Shown one piece after another: positions 1 to 5,819 of a stretch of DNA of 8,295 bases (positions are counted from its first letter, which is position 1; each line of letters opens with the position of its first letter). The notes below the pieces were generated by a model that was given only the letters and a program-made list of their open reading frames with translations, was not told the DNA's origin and ran no database searches. The translations under genes and the position numbers were made by a program. The DNA is from Deltaproteobacteria bacterium. Lineage in GTDB: Bacteria; Myxococcota_A; JAADFL01. Location of the stretch: assembly GCA_013152945.1 (NCBI GenBank), contig JAADFL010000030.1:1-8295 (forward strand), read 5' to 3'.

Positions 1-84
1 ATTAAGGACGATGTCCCTATGATGCGGGATGTATGGCCGGATGCTTTGAATGCCTGGCACCAATTAAGCCCTGAAGGGGCGTAA
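1..84 (+). other. Open frame tail of uncertain coding status
   Basis: Frame 1 is open from the window edge to a TAA at 82-84 and would encode 27 residues ending in ...WHQLSPEGA. The last part of this peptide is simply the translation of the first hairpin of the repeat element described at 68-110, so it may be a repeat read as protein rather than the end of a gene. No domain can be recognised in so short a piece. It could equally be the true C-terminus of a gene lying to the left. Confidence 0.2.
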
Positions 85-110
85 TATGTCAAACAGGGGC
101 AACGCCCCTG
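68..110. repeat. REP-like element with two GC-rich hairpins
   Basis: Two short GC-rich palindromes lie 13 bp apart. The first is GCCC-TGAAG-GGGC (68-80). The second is CAGGGGC-AAC-GCCCCTG (94-110), a perfect 7-bp stem with a 3-base loop. A pair of compact hairpins outside genes fits REP/BIME-type elements, which are mobilised by Y1 (RAYT) transposases. No such transposase lies in the window, so the assignment rests on structure alone. The second hairpin is not followed by a T-run, so it does not look like a classical intrinsic terminator. Confidence 0.45.
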
Positions 111-155
111 GAATTGTTGCGAATAGCCTGAATCCATATGGGACGAATCTTCTTC

Positions 156-201
156 CTACTGACATATTAATTCGGCATTACTACTGACATTTTAATTCGG
201 C
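156..201. repeat. Two tandem 21-bp repeats, possible IS end
   Basis: The sequence CTACTGACAT(A/T)TTAATTCGGC, 21 bp, occurs at 156-176 and again at 181-201 on a 25-bp period. The copies differ at one position (A166 versus T191). Its reverse complement, GCCGAATTAAAATGTCAG and onward, resembles the repeated IstA-binding sequences at the ends of IS21-family elements. That family assignment is from memory of the general pattern and is not proven. No transposase remains nearby, so this would be a remnant or the outer end of an element. A direct-repeat operator is the main alternative. Confidence 0.5.
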
Positions 202-225
202 TACCACATTTGATCCACCAATCAT

Positions 226-253
226 TTGACCATCATGAAAATGCTTGTTAAAT
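226..253 (+). promoter_or_regulatory. Possible promoter for the cyclase operon
   Basis: TTGACC (226-231) is a 5/6 match to a -35 box, with TTAAAT (248-253) 16 bp downstream as a weak 4/6 match to a -10 box. Transcription would begin at about 260, only a few bases before the ATG at 264, giving an almost leaderless message. That fits the lack of a Shine-Dalgarno sequence at this start. The match is weak and unsupported by other evidence. Confidence 0.25.
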
Positions 254-263
254 ACCAAGTATT

Positions 264-1394
264 ATGGTTGCGGATTCACCGGTCAGAAAACAGCGCCTTA
301 CTCAGGAAATAATTACCTTTGTGGACTTGGGCAAGGCCCTCACGGGAACACTGGATCGCAAGGAGGTGATTCGCAGGGTAATGGAAAAAGTCCGGGAGCT
401 TTTAAAACCCAGGGCATGGTCTCTTTTGCTTCGTGACGAAACGTCCGGCGAACTGGATTTTGCAGTGGCGGAAGGCGAGGTGGGATCAGCCCTTGCAGGC
501 CAACGCCTTTCGCCGGGCAAGGGAATTGCGGGGTGGGTCGCTGAAAACAAGGAAGCCGTGGTAATAGAAGATGTAAGCGGCGATCCCAGGTTCGATCCCG
601 AATTCGACAGAGCTCTCGGCTTCAAAACCAGGTCTATCCTCGCAGTGCCCATAGCATACAAGGACATTGTCTTTGGTGTAATAGAGCTCATCCGGGGCAG
701 AGACGATGAATCCGGTTTCTCCAAGAGAGAGGCAGCCATGTTGAGGGCTGTTGCGGATTTTGCCGCTGTGGCACTGGAGAACGCCCGAAATCACAACAAG
801 GTCCGCGACCTGGCCATACGAGACGATTGCACCGGACTGCACAATGCCAGGTTCCTGCACAAGGTGTTGGAACAGGAAACCGCCAGATCCAGGAGACACC
901 ATACACCGGTTTCCATCATTTTCTTTGACCTTGACAGATTCAAACTTGTCAACGACAAACACGGTCACCTGTGTGGTTCGTCATTATTAGCCGAAGTGGG
1001 TGAACTTCTACTTGGTCAACTCCGCAAGGAGGACTCGGCCGTCAGGTACGGTGGTGACGAGTTCGTAGCCCTTCTTCCTCATACCATACATGAACAAGCC
1101 ATGAACGTGGCCCGACGTATCTGGACGGCTGTGAGAATGAACAAATTTCTCCAAAGTATGGGACTTGAGATACATCAAAGCGCATCCTATGGAGTAGCAT
1201 CGATGCCCGACCATGCAAGTACGGCCGAAGAACTGTTGAAACTGGCTGATGACGCCATGTACATGGTGAAACGCAAGGGCAGGGATGGAGTCGCAAGCGC
1301 TTCCGAACTCGAGCCTGGAGAGGATGACCCGGAGAGGCAGAGGTTCTTCACGGAGCCGCCTTCAGGAACAGGTGGAGGGCTTGAAAGGCTTTGA
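264..1394 (+). CDS. GAF-GGDEF diguanylate cyclase
   Basis: A 376-residue soluble protein predicted to make cyclic di-GMP from two GTP in the cytoplasm. A GAF sensor domain spans about residues 13-172, starting at LTQEIITFVDLGKALTGTLD and including the typical PGKGIAGWVAENKE segment. A GGDEF domain follows at about 185-345. The active-site motif GGDEF is intact at 263-267, with the metal/nucleotide segment FFDLDRFKLVND at 220-231. The inhibitory I-site RxxD is also intact (R254-K-E-D257, five residues before GGDEF), so product feedback inhibition is expected. There is no EAL or transmembrane segment. The final 30 residues are a charged tail without a domain. An in-frame TAA at 249 makes ATG 264 the first possible ATG, though it has no good ribosome-binding site. 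A perfect 16S-tail complement lies inside the gene at 360-370, before an in-frame ATG at 381. It is first in a three-gene unit and its stop overlaps the next start. The GAF ligand cannot be predicted. Confidence 0.93.
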   Translation: MVADSPVRKQRLTQEIITFVDLGKALTGTLDRKEVIRRVMEKVRELLKPRAWSLLLRDETSGELDFAVAEGEVGSALAGQRLSPGKGIAGWVAENKEAVVIEDVSGDPRFDPEFDRALGFKTRSILAVPIAYKDIVFGVIELIRGRDDESGFSKREAAMLRAVADFAAVALENARNHNKVRDLAIRDDCTGLHNARFLHKVLEQETARSRRHHTPVSIIFFDLDRFKLVNDKHGHLCGSSLLAEVGELLLGQLRKEDSAVRYGGDEFVALLPHTIHEQAMNVARRIWTAVRMNKFLQSMGLEIHQSASYGVASMPDHASTAEELLKLADDAMYMVKRKGRDGVASASELEPGEDDPERQRFFTEPPSGTGGGLERL

Positions 1395-2062
1395 AGGAAA
1401 AGATCTTTGCGCTGATAGCAGTCTTATCTCTACTCGGCATTCTCGCAATAAAGCAGATAGAACAATCACGGTCCGGCAATGAGGTAAGAGACGGCAATGA
1501 CACAAATAAAAAAGAAAACAATACCAAAGACCGGGCACGACACAGAACCCCGCCGGTTATATTTTATGCCCCGGGACAAAGACCCGTTGCTCCTTCTTTT
1601 GAATTACCCCTCCTTCAAGGGGGCACACTGAATTCATCCTCGTTCAAAGACAAGGTGGTCATGATCAATTTCTGGGCCACTTGGTGTCCGCCTTGTATCG
1701 ACGAGTTGCCGTCACTCGAGATCTTGGACGAGCAAATCAAGGATAAGGATTTTTTGCTGGTAACAATCAATGTCGACAAGGACAAGACAGCGGCGGCAAG
1801 ACTCCTATCCCGGCTGGTAGACATGCCGGGGGGAAAAGTGCCCGGCTATATCATTGCATTGGATCCATCAGGTAAGTTGGCGGCAAGTTATGGAACGACC
1901 AAGTTTCCCGAAACATATTTGGTTGGTCCTAATGGCAGGATTCTCGTCAAATTCATAGGGCCGAGAAATTGGGACAGACCTATCTACATTAAATTAATCC
2001 GGTCTGTTTTAGCATCTGGAACGACACCTTCCATGGCTCCCATGGGAGGGACAAGGCCCTGA
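1391..2062 (+). CDS. Membrane-anchored TlpA/ResA-like thiol-disulfide oxidoreductase
   Basis: A 223-residue thioredoxin-fold protein. Residues 5-20 are hydrophobic (IFALIAVLSLLGILAI) and act as an uncleaved anchor or signal peptide, placing the catalytic domain outside the cytoplasmic membrane. A polar linker at about 24-60 leads to the TlpA/ResA core, with PSFELPLL near 68-75. The redox motif WCPPC is at 98-102 (C99, C102) and the conserved cis-proline in KFPETYLV is P173. This form is typical of reductive proteins such as ResA, which keep cytochrome c haem-binding cysteines or other exported thiols reduced. No cytochrome maturation gene is adjacent, so the substrate is unknown. The start is TTG 1391 in the overlap TTGA with the upstream stop, preceded by GGAGG at 1374-1378, suggesting translational coupling. 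The last 15 or so residues are low-complexity. An AlkyhydroperoxideR/AhpC-TSA label is possible but less likely. Confidence 0.9.
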   Translation: MKEKIFALIAVLSLLGILAIKQIEQSRSGNEVRDGNDTNKKENNTKDRARHRTPPVIFYAPGQRPVAPSFELPLLQGGTLNSSSFKDKVVMINFWATWCPPCIDELPSLEILDEQIKDKDFLLVTINVDKDKTAAARLLSRLVDMPGGKVPGYIIALDPSGKLAASYGTTKFPETYLVGPNGRILVKFIGPRNWDRPIYIKLIRSVLASGTTPSMAPMGGTRP

Positions 2063-2065
2063 TCA

Positions 2066-2926
2066 ATGCTTATCGAGTCCAAGTTGAAAGATGTCACCTG
2101 TTACAAAGTAGCCCGTTCAGTTGGATCACTCCATATTTGGAATGTTAGATTCTATTTCGCAAAAGGGGCGCTAATCGACACAGGCCCTCCCAACATGCAG
2201 CAAACCGTGCTCGACGTGGTGGAAAAAATCAAGCCCAAGGCGGTATTAATTACACATCACCACGAAGACCATGCAGGTAATGCATCAGCTATTTCAAGCA
2301 GACTGGGCATACCTGTATTTGCCTCTGCCGGGACTGTTCGCTATCTATCCGATTCTTATTACCAGGCACGTTTTCAAAAAATCACATGGGGTTCGTTCAA
2401 ACCTCTAACAGCAATACCCATGGACAATCTTCATCTAAAGGGAATATATTTCAAAGCCATACCTGTGCCGGGACATAGTGATGACATGACCGCCTGGTAC
2501 GTTCCAGAGCAGGGTTGGTTATTTTCAGGCGACCTGTACATCGCGGATAAGATAAAAATCTTCAGATATGATGAAAACCTATTGCAAACCATAAAATCGC
2601 TCCAAAGGGTGCTGGAACTGGATTTTGATTCACTCTTGTGCGGCCATAATCCAAAATTCGAGGGGGGCAAAAACAGGATAAGGGCCAAGCTTGATTTTTT
2701 AATGCACCTTGTGAACGCGGCCGGATCTTCCTATCTACGAGGTGAACCAATCGAAGATATTGCCCAAAGATTACTTGGGAAAAATCGTCTCGTGAGATAT
2801 TTCACCGGCGGCTTGGTTTCTGAAGTCCATCTTGTCAGGTCTGCCATACAGTCTTATTTCGCGATGGACTCGGGCGGTCTCGATTATTCCGGATTCCTTG
2901 AAAAACCAGGACCTCCAGGGTGTTGA
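2066..2926 (+). CDS. Metallo-beta-lactamase-fold hydrolase
   Basis: A 286-residue cytoplasmic protein with no signal peptide. All ligands for a binuclear metal site are present: the HxHxDH motif H64-H-H66-E-D68-H69, then H137 in VPGH, D156 in FSGD and H194 in CGHN. This order matches glyoxalase II-like members of the superfamily, which hydrolyse thioesters, lactones or phosphodiesters in zinc- or iron-dependent fashion. The substrate cannot be read from the sequence. The helical C-terminal part (about 205-270) probably shapes the active site. ATG 2066 starts 3 bp after the TlpA-like stop, with AAGG at 2053-2056 as a weak ribosome-binding site, so it is the third gene of the unit. The final 30 or so residues are encoded in DNA also used by the convergent TetR gene. 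No RNase J/beta-CASP domain or rubredoxin-like iron domain is present, which rules out those subtypes. Confidence 0.9.
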   Translation: MLIESKLKDVTCYKVARSVGSLHIWNVRFYFAKGALIDTGPPNMQQTVLDVVEKIKPKAVLITHHHEDHAGNASAISSRLGIPVFASAGTVRYLSDSYYQARFQKITWGSFKPLTAIPMDNLHLKGIYFKAIPVPGHSDDMTAWYVPEQGWLFSGDLYIADKIKIFRYDENLLQTIKSLQRVLELDFDSLLCGHNPKFEGGKNRIRAKLDFLMHLVNAAGSSYLRGEPIEDIAQRLLGKNRLVRYFTGGLVSEVHLVRSAIQSYFAMDSGGLDYSGFLEKPGPPGC

Positions 2927-3491
2927 TCACCTCTGACCGTTTAATCTTGCCCTCGTGAAGCAAGGCTATGGATTCTACTGCCATGGCTACCAATGCTCTT
3001 GAAAGCACCATTTGGTTGAGATTGGTTATCTCTTTCTTTTCCATGCCTCTTTCCAATAATGTCTCAAGGTTAACGGTCAAACTGTCGAATACCTCCCTTA
3101 GGATCTTTGCAAACTCGGTCCCTGTATCCCTGCCTTCTCTCAATAGCACGAACAAGTTCCAATTGTCTGCGAGATAGTCCAGGAATTGTTCGTACACCAC
3201 CTTGACCCTGGAAATGGTATCCTTCTGTGTAGCAGCTCTGGCCGAGAGCAGTTCGAGAAGATCGTTCGTAGACTGTCTCATGATCTCCTTGAAAAGAATT
3301 TGCTTGTTCGGGAAATGTACATAAAACGTGCCGATTGCCGTATCAGCCCTGGCAACGATATCCCTTATCCGCACGCCCCCGTACCCGCTCTTTGCAAAAA
3401 CCTTTTTAGCCGCGTCGATAAGCCTTTGCCTTGTTGCGGCTTTTCTTTCGGCCCTTGTACCGTATTTTCTGTTGTTCGTATCCAAGTCCAT
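2835..3491 (-). CDS. TetR/AcrR-family transcriptional regulator
   Basis: A 218-residue repressor-type protein. The N-terminal DNA-binding domain covers about residues 17-65: helix 1 in RQRLIDAAKKVFAKSGY, then the helix-turn-helix in VRIRDIVARADTAIGTFYVHFPNK, a classical TetR signature. The C-terminal ligand-binding and dimer domain (about 70-200) is all-helical and, as usual for this family, does not reveal the ligand. The last 20 or so residues look like an extension. The start is ATG at 3491 with ACAGGA directly before it, a very short spacing; a better AGGAGG sits 25 bp upstream (3517-3522). It is divergent from the HAD-nikR pair and overlaps the MBL gene tail-to-tail by 92 bp. It probably represses itself and one or both flanking units, via the dyad at 3561-3581, but this is inferred from position. 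Confidence 0.93.
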   Translation of the reverse strand: MDLDTNNRKYGTRAERKAATRQRLIDAAKKVFAKSGYGGVRIRDIVARADTAIGTFYVHFPNKQILFKEIMRQSTNDLLELLSARAATQKDTISRVKVVYEQFLDYLADNWNLFVLLREGRDTGTEFAKILREVFDSLTVNLETLLERGMEKKEITNLNQMVLSRALVAMAVESIALLHEGKIKRSEVINTLEVLVFQGIRNNRDRPSPSRNKTVWQT

Positions 3492-3524
3492 TCCTGTAAA
3501 TCACTGGTTCTGGTTTCCTCCTGT

Positions 3525-3554
3525 TTTGTACACTTGCTCAAGCACAAACGTCAA
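3525..3554 (-). promoter_or_regulatory. Candidate promoter of the TetR gene
   Basis: On the - strand TTGACG (3554-3549) is a 5/6 match to a -35 box, and TACAAA (3530-3525) follows after 18 bp as a weaker -10 box. Transcription would start near 3518, giving a leader of about 27 bases before the ATG at 3491. The 21-bp dyad at 3561-3581 lies 6 bp beyond the -35 box. Confidence 0.4.
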
Positions 3555-3560
3555 CGCCCT

Positions 3561-3581
3561 CATACCCGCTTGCAAGGTATG
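3561..3581. promoter_or_regulatory. Inverted repeat in the divergent region, possible operator
   Basis: CATACC (3561-3566) and GGTATG (3576-3581) form perfect 6-bp arms around a 9-bp spacer in the gap between the TetR gene and the HAD gene. An 8-bp palindrome CTTGCAAG (3569-3576) is nested off-centre inside it. Position and size fit a TetR-type operator serving both directions. The arms also contain GTATG, the core of the E. coli NikR half-site, but their orientation and spacing differ from the known NikR operator GTATGA-N16-TCATAC. Confidence 0.4.
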
Positions 3582-3605
3582 CCTGTTTTTGTTTATCTAT
3601 ACCAC

Positions 3606-4460
3606 ATGAAACAAAATGCCGAATCCTTGCAGAGGCTTTCCAATGTAAGATGTTTCCTTTTGGATATGGACGGAACCGTCAATCTGGGAAACAGGCCATT
3701 AAACGGCGCTTCGAAATTCTTCGCGACTTTATCCCAAAAAGGTATCAGTCATATTTTCCTCACCAATAATTCGTCCAGGACAGCGGCGGAATACGAGAGA
3801 AAACTTTCATCCATGGGTCTTCCGGCCGGCCCCGGCAGCGTTTACACATCCGGTGACGCTACTATTGAATATCTCAAGCGAAACAATATCGGACCCAAGT
3901 TGTTCGTCCTTGGAACCCGTAGTTTAAGAAAAAGATTCGAAGACGAGGGCTTCGTGATGAACGACACAACTCCTTCTGCAGTGATACTCGGCTTCGATAT
4001 GGAACTCACCTATGACAGAGTGAGAACCGCATGCCGTTTGATTTCATCCGGGGTAAGGTACATCGCCACGCATCCCGACCTCGTTTGCCCGGTCGAGGAA
4101 GGTTTTATTCCTGATGCAGGATCCATAGCTGAAATGATTGCGGCAGGCACGAACGGAAAAAGACCTGTGATCATAGGCAAGCCGGAACCCGGCATCATAA
4201 CAGCAGCCCTTGATCGGATCGGCATCAACCCCGAACAAGCCGCGGTAGTCGGCGACCGGCTCTACACGGATATCGCAGCCGGGAAAAGGGCGAATGTCCT
4301 TTCCATCCTGGTTCTGTCCGGTGAAACCACTCTTGACATGTTGAGCCCTGATGAAAAAAATCAACCCCAGTCAATTATTAAGTCTGAATATCCTGACCTC
4401 GTTTTTAATGACATCGGTGAACTCGCCGATGCCTTGGATGGAGAAAAAAGCAATGAGTAA
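3606..4460 (+). CDS. HAD-superfamily phosphatase, NagD-like (subfamily IIA)
   Basis: A 284-residue cytoplasmic phosphatase with all four HAD motifs. Motif I is LLDMDGTV with nucleophile D20 and acid/base D22; motif II is LTNNSS; motif III lysine is K192 in GKPEP; motif IV is GDRLYTD with D217 and D222. The large insertion between motifs II and III is a C2 cap, as in NagD, p-nitrophenyl phosphatases and phosphoglycolate phosphatases. The likely chemistry is Mg-dependent removal of phosphate from a small metabolite, often a house-cleaning role; the exact substrate is unknown. The frame is open 140 codons further upstream, but that stretch is antisense to the TetR gene. ATG 3606 fits the family start. 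ATG 3579 (nine residues longer) has AAGG just before it and remains an alternative. Neither has a strong ribosome-binding site. Its stop overlaps the nikR start by 8 bp, so the two are probably one operon. Confidence 0.9.
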   Translation: MKQNAESLQRLSNVRCFLLDMDGTVNLGNRPLNGASKFFATLSQKGISHIFLTNNSSRTAAEYERKLSSMGLPAGPGSVYTSGDATIEYLKRNNIGPKLFVLGTRSLRKRFEDEGFVMNDTTPSAVILGFDMELTYDRVRTACRLISSGVRYIATHPDLVCPVEEGFIPDAGSIAEMIAAGTNGKRPVIIGKPEPGIITAALDRIGINPEQAAVVGDRLYTDIAAGKRANVLSILVLSGETTLDMLSPDEKNQPQSIIKSEYPDLVFNDIGELADALDGEKSNE

Positions 4461-4908
4461 TGAAAAAAAGCATAAGGCAACCACCAAAACCAAACGAATA
4501 ACCAGGTTCGGCGTCTCCTTGTCGGACAGTTTGCTGCAACAATTCGACAAGAGTATTGCCGCACGGGGCTATACCAACAGGTCGGAAGCGATAAGAGACC
4601 TGATCAGGAGACACTTGGTCGAAAGGGAATGGAAAGAAAGGAAAGGCAAGGCGGTCGGCACGCTGACCATAATTTATGACCACAGGACAAGGGAACTCAG
4701 CGACAAACTGACCGATGAACAGCACGAGCATTATACCGAGGTCATCTCTACACTCCATGTTCACCTTGACCACGATACCTGTCTCGAGGTCCTCGTGGTG
4801 AAAGGAAGGAACTCCAAAATCCGCAAGCTTGCGGATACGCTCCTGGGAATGAAAGGTGTTCTTCACGGCAAGTTGACCATGACGACCACTGGTAAGGGAT
4901 TGGCTTGA
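4453..4908 (+). CDS. nikR: Nickel-responsive transcriptional regulator NikR
   Basis: A 151-residue ribbon-helix-helix regulator that senses Ni(II). The N-terminal DNA-binding arm and helices (about 14-58) include RITRFGVSLSDSLLQQFD and YTNRSEAIRDLIRR. The C-terminal ACT-like metal-binding and tetramerisation domain spans about 66-147. All four high-affinity nickel ligands known from E. coli NikR (H76, H87, H89, C95) have counterparts: H91 in QHEHY, H102 and H104 in LHVH, and C110 in DTCLEV. It has about 14 extra lysine-rich residues at the N-terminus compared with E. coli NikR. Start ATG 4453 has GGAG 9 bp upstream (4440-4443) inside the HAD gene and overlaps its stop as ATGAGTAA. ATG 4438 is possible but its context is poorer. 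NikR usually represses nickel uptake; no transporter, hydrogenase or urease gene is in this window, so its targets lie elsewhere. Confidence 0.95.
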   Translation: MSNEKKHKATTKTKRITRFGVSLSDSLLQQFDKSIAARGYTNRSEAIRDLIRRHLVEREWKERKGKAVGTLTIIYDHRTRELSDKLTDEQHEHYTEVISTLHVHLDHDTCLEVLVVKGRNSKIRKLADTLLGMKGVLHGKLTMTTTGKGLA

Positions 4909-4918
4909 GCATCATATA

Positions 4919-4936
4919 TTTGGCCTGTTGGCCGAA
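4919..4936 (+). other. Short stem-loop after nikR
   Basis: TTTGGCC-TGTT-GGCCGAA can fold into a 7-bp stem with one G-T pair and a 4-base loop, 10 bp after the nikR stop. There is no T-run after it, so it is at best a weak or factor-assisted terminator, and it may be chance. Confidence 0.2.
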
Positions 4937-4954
4937 AATGCCGTGCGTGGCGTC

Positions 4955-4984
4955 TTGAGCCGGGATGATCCATGGTGTTATATT
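4955..4984 (+). promoter_or_regulatory. Candidate promoter for the secreted-protein genes
   Basis: TTGAGC (4955-4960, 4/6 match) and TATATT (4979-4984, 5/6 match) are separated by 18 bp. Transcription would start near 4991, right before the strong ribosome-binding site of the gene at 5003. The position after nikR and before a functionally different gene supports a new transcription unit here. Confidence 0.4.
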
Positions 4985-4991
4985 CCAATAA

Positions 4992-4999
4992 AAGGAGGG
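4992..4999 (+). promoter_or_regulatory. Strong ribosome-binding site that fixes the 5003 start
   Basis: AAGGAGGG lies three bases before ATG 5003 (GGAGG core to ATG, 4 bases). It favours this ATG over the in-frame upstream TTG at 4928, and the protein then begins with a typical signal peptide. Confidence 0.75.
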
Positions 5000-5002
5000 A
5001 AC

Positions 5003-5746
5003 ATGGTGTGGTTCAAAAAAACAGCGGAATACAGACTTATCTCGATTATTTCGTTCTGCCTGTTCTTGATATTGAGTCTTGAGACCAGGCGATCCCTGGC
5101 AGGCCGACCCGGAAGCCTGTCGAATACATCAAGCAAGAATCTGTATCACGGCAAGGTTCGGATAAAAGTGTTTACCCCGGCCCTGTACACTTTTGGGGGA
5201 AAAAGCGTCCCTAAGCTCATTGGAGTGCCTATACAAATACGAAACATGTCGAAAAAAAGCATATTCATCGACCGGAATGGAACTTTTATAATGGACAGGA
5301 CCAATCATGCCTCGACGTTTCCTTCATTTGCAGACAACCATGGCCGAACGACAAAGGAGGATACGGCCGTGAAACCAGGCACATCGGCGATTATCACAGC
5401 GTTCTTCAAATCACCCCGTCCAAATGCCCTCGACAGATTCGAACTCTATTGTACAATCGACATGGGCAGCCAAAAGAAACAAGTTATGTTTCACTTCATT
5501 GCCAGAAGGCTAAAGTCCACGGCCCAGGAAACGGAAACACATCAACCTGGGGGCTACGCCGCGAAGATGCCCGATGATTCAAAGACAAAAACCGTGATGA
5601 AGATGGCAGCATACCAAATGTTGAAAAATGTAATGTATGGAGACCGGCTGGCGCCATATGGCGGCTCAATGCCCGGCCCACCCTGGCCGGTAATCAAATT
5701 CAGGCCAAAGGAAATTCCAATAGATGTCGAGGCCATAGGCCAGTGA
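5003..5746 (+). CDS. Secreted protein of unknown function
   Basis: I do not recognise this 247-residue protein. The N-terminus has basic residues followed by a hydrophobic core (LISIISFCLFLILSL, about 12-26) and a likely cleavage after SLAG (about residue 34), so it should be exported; there is no lipobox cysteine. Residues about 50-170 alternate hydrophobic and polar residues in short strands (KVRIKVFTP, IGVPIQIRNMSKKSIFID, TSAIITAFFKS, KQVMFHFIARRL), suggesting an Ig-like or telokin-like beta-sandwich; the phrase V-P-I-Q-I-R-N-M-S-K-K is like the NTS-K segment of such domains. Residues about 171-205 are a polar linker, and the tail is rich in Gly and Pro (YGGSMPGPPWPV). It has its own promoter-like sequence and strong ribosome-binding site, and lies 73 bp upstream of a secreted protease. 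A role with that protease is only inferred from position. Confidence 0.75.
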   Translation: MVWFKKTAEYRLISIISFCLFLILSLETRRSLAGRPGSLSNTSSKNLYHGKVRIKVFTPALYTFGGKSVPKLIGVPIQIRNMSKKSIFIDRNGTFIMDRTNHASTFPSFADNHGRTTKEDTAVKPGTSAIITAFFKSPRPNALDRFELYCTIDMGSQKKQVMFHFIARRLKSTAQETETHQPGGYAAKMPDDSKTKTVMKMAAYQMLKNVMYGDRLAPYGGSMPGPPWPVIKFRPKEIPIDVEAIGQ

Positions 5747-5803
5747 ACCGGCATAGCACGATTTTTCAGTAGAATGCATTCAGCTGATCAACTTGCGGGG
5801 GTT

Positions 5804-5808
5804 GGAGG
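5804..5808 (+). promoter_or_regulatory. Ribosome-binding site for the protease gene
   Basis: GGAGG lies 11 bases before ATG 5820 in the 73-bp gap after the secreted-protein gene. No promoter or terminator is evident in this gap, so co-transcription with the upstream gene is likely. Confidence 0.55.
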
Positions 5809-5819
5809 AAAACGGTCAT

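Noticed and set aside
486-968. 160-codon minus-strand frame inside the cyclase gene
   Set aside because: It is a shadow of the GAF-GGDEF coding sequence; the plus frame has intact family motifs.
2918-2932. Hairpin GGTG-TTGAT-CACC near the end of the MBL gene as a terminator
   Set aside because: The stem is only four to five base pairs with no T-run, and it lies within the TetR coding sequence.
3186-3605. 140-codon N-terminal extension of the HAD phosphatase frame
   Set aside because: It is mostly the antisense of the convincing TetR gene, has no domain, and the HAD family begins near MKQNAESLQ at 3606.
4351-4452. 34-residue N-terminal extension of NikR
   Set aside because: It lies entirely within the HAD gene in another frame; NikR proteins start just before the ribbon-helix-helix, and ATG 4453 has a GGAG at good spacing.
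4928-5002. Upstream TTG start for the secreted protein
   Set aside because: It would put 25 polar residues before the signal peptide, and it ignores the strong ribosome-binding site directly before ATG 5003.
4975-5004. Possible NikR operator of the GTGTTAC-GTAACAC type before the secreted-protein gene
   Set aside because: Only TGTT and AACA match, the spacing is 2 bp off the pattern I recall, and the right arm falls on the start codon region.
4971-5010. Direct repeat of CATGGTGT around the start of the secreted-protein gene (4971-4978 and 5002-5009)
   Set aside because: Eight bases only, and one copy is explained by the ATG-GTG start; likely chance.
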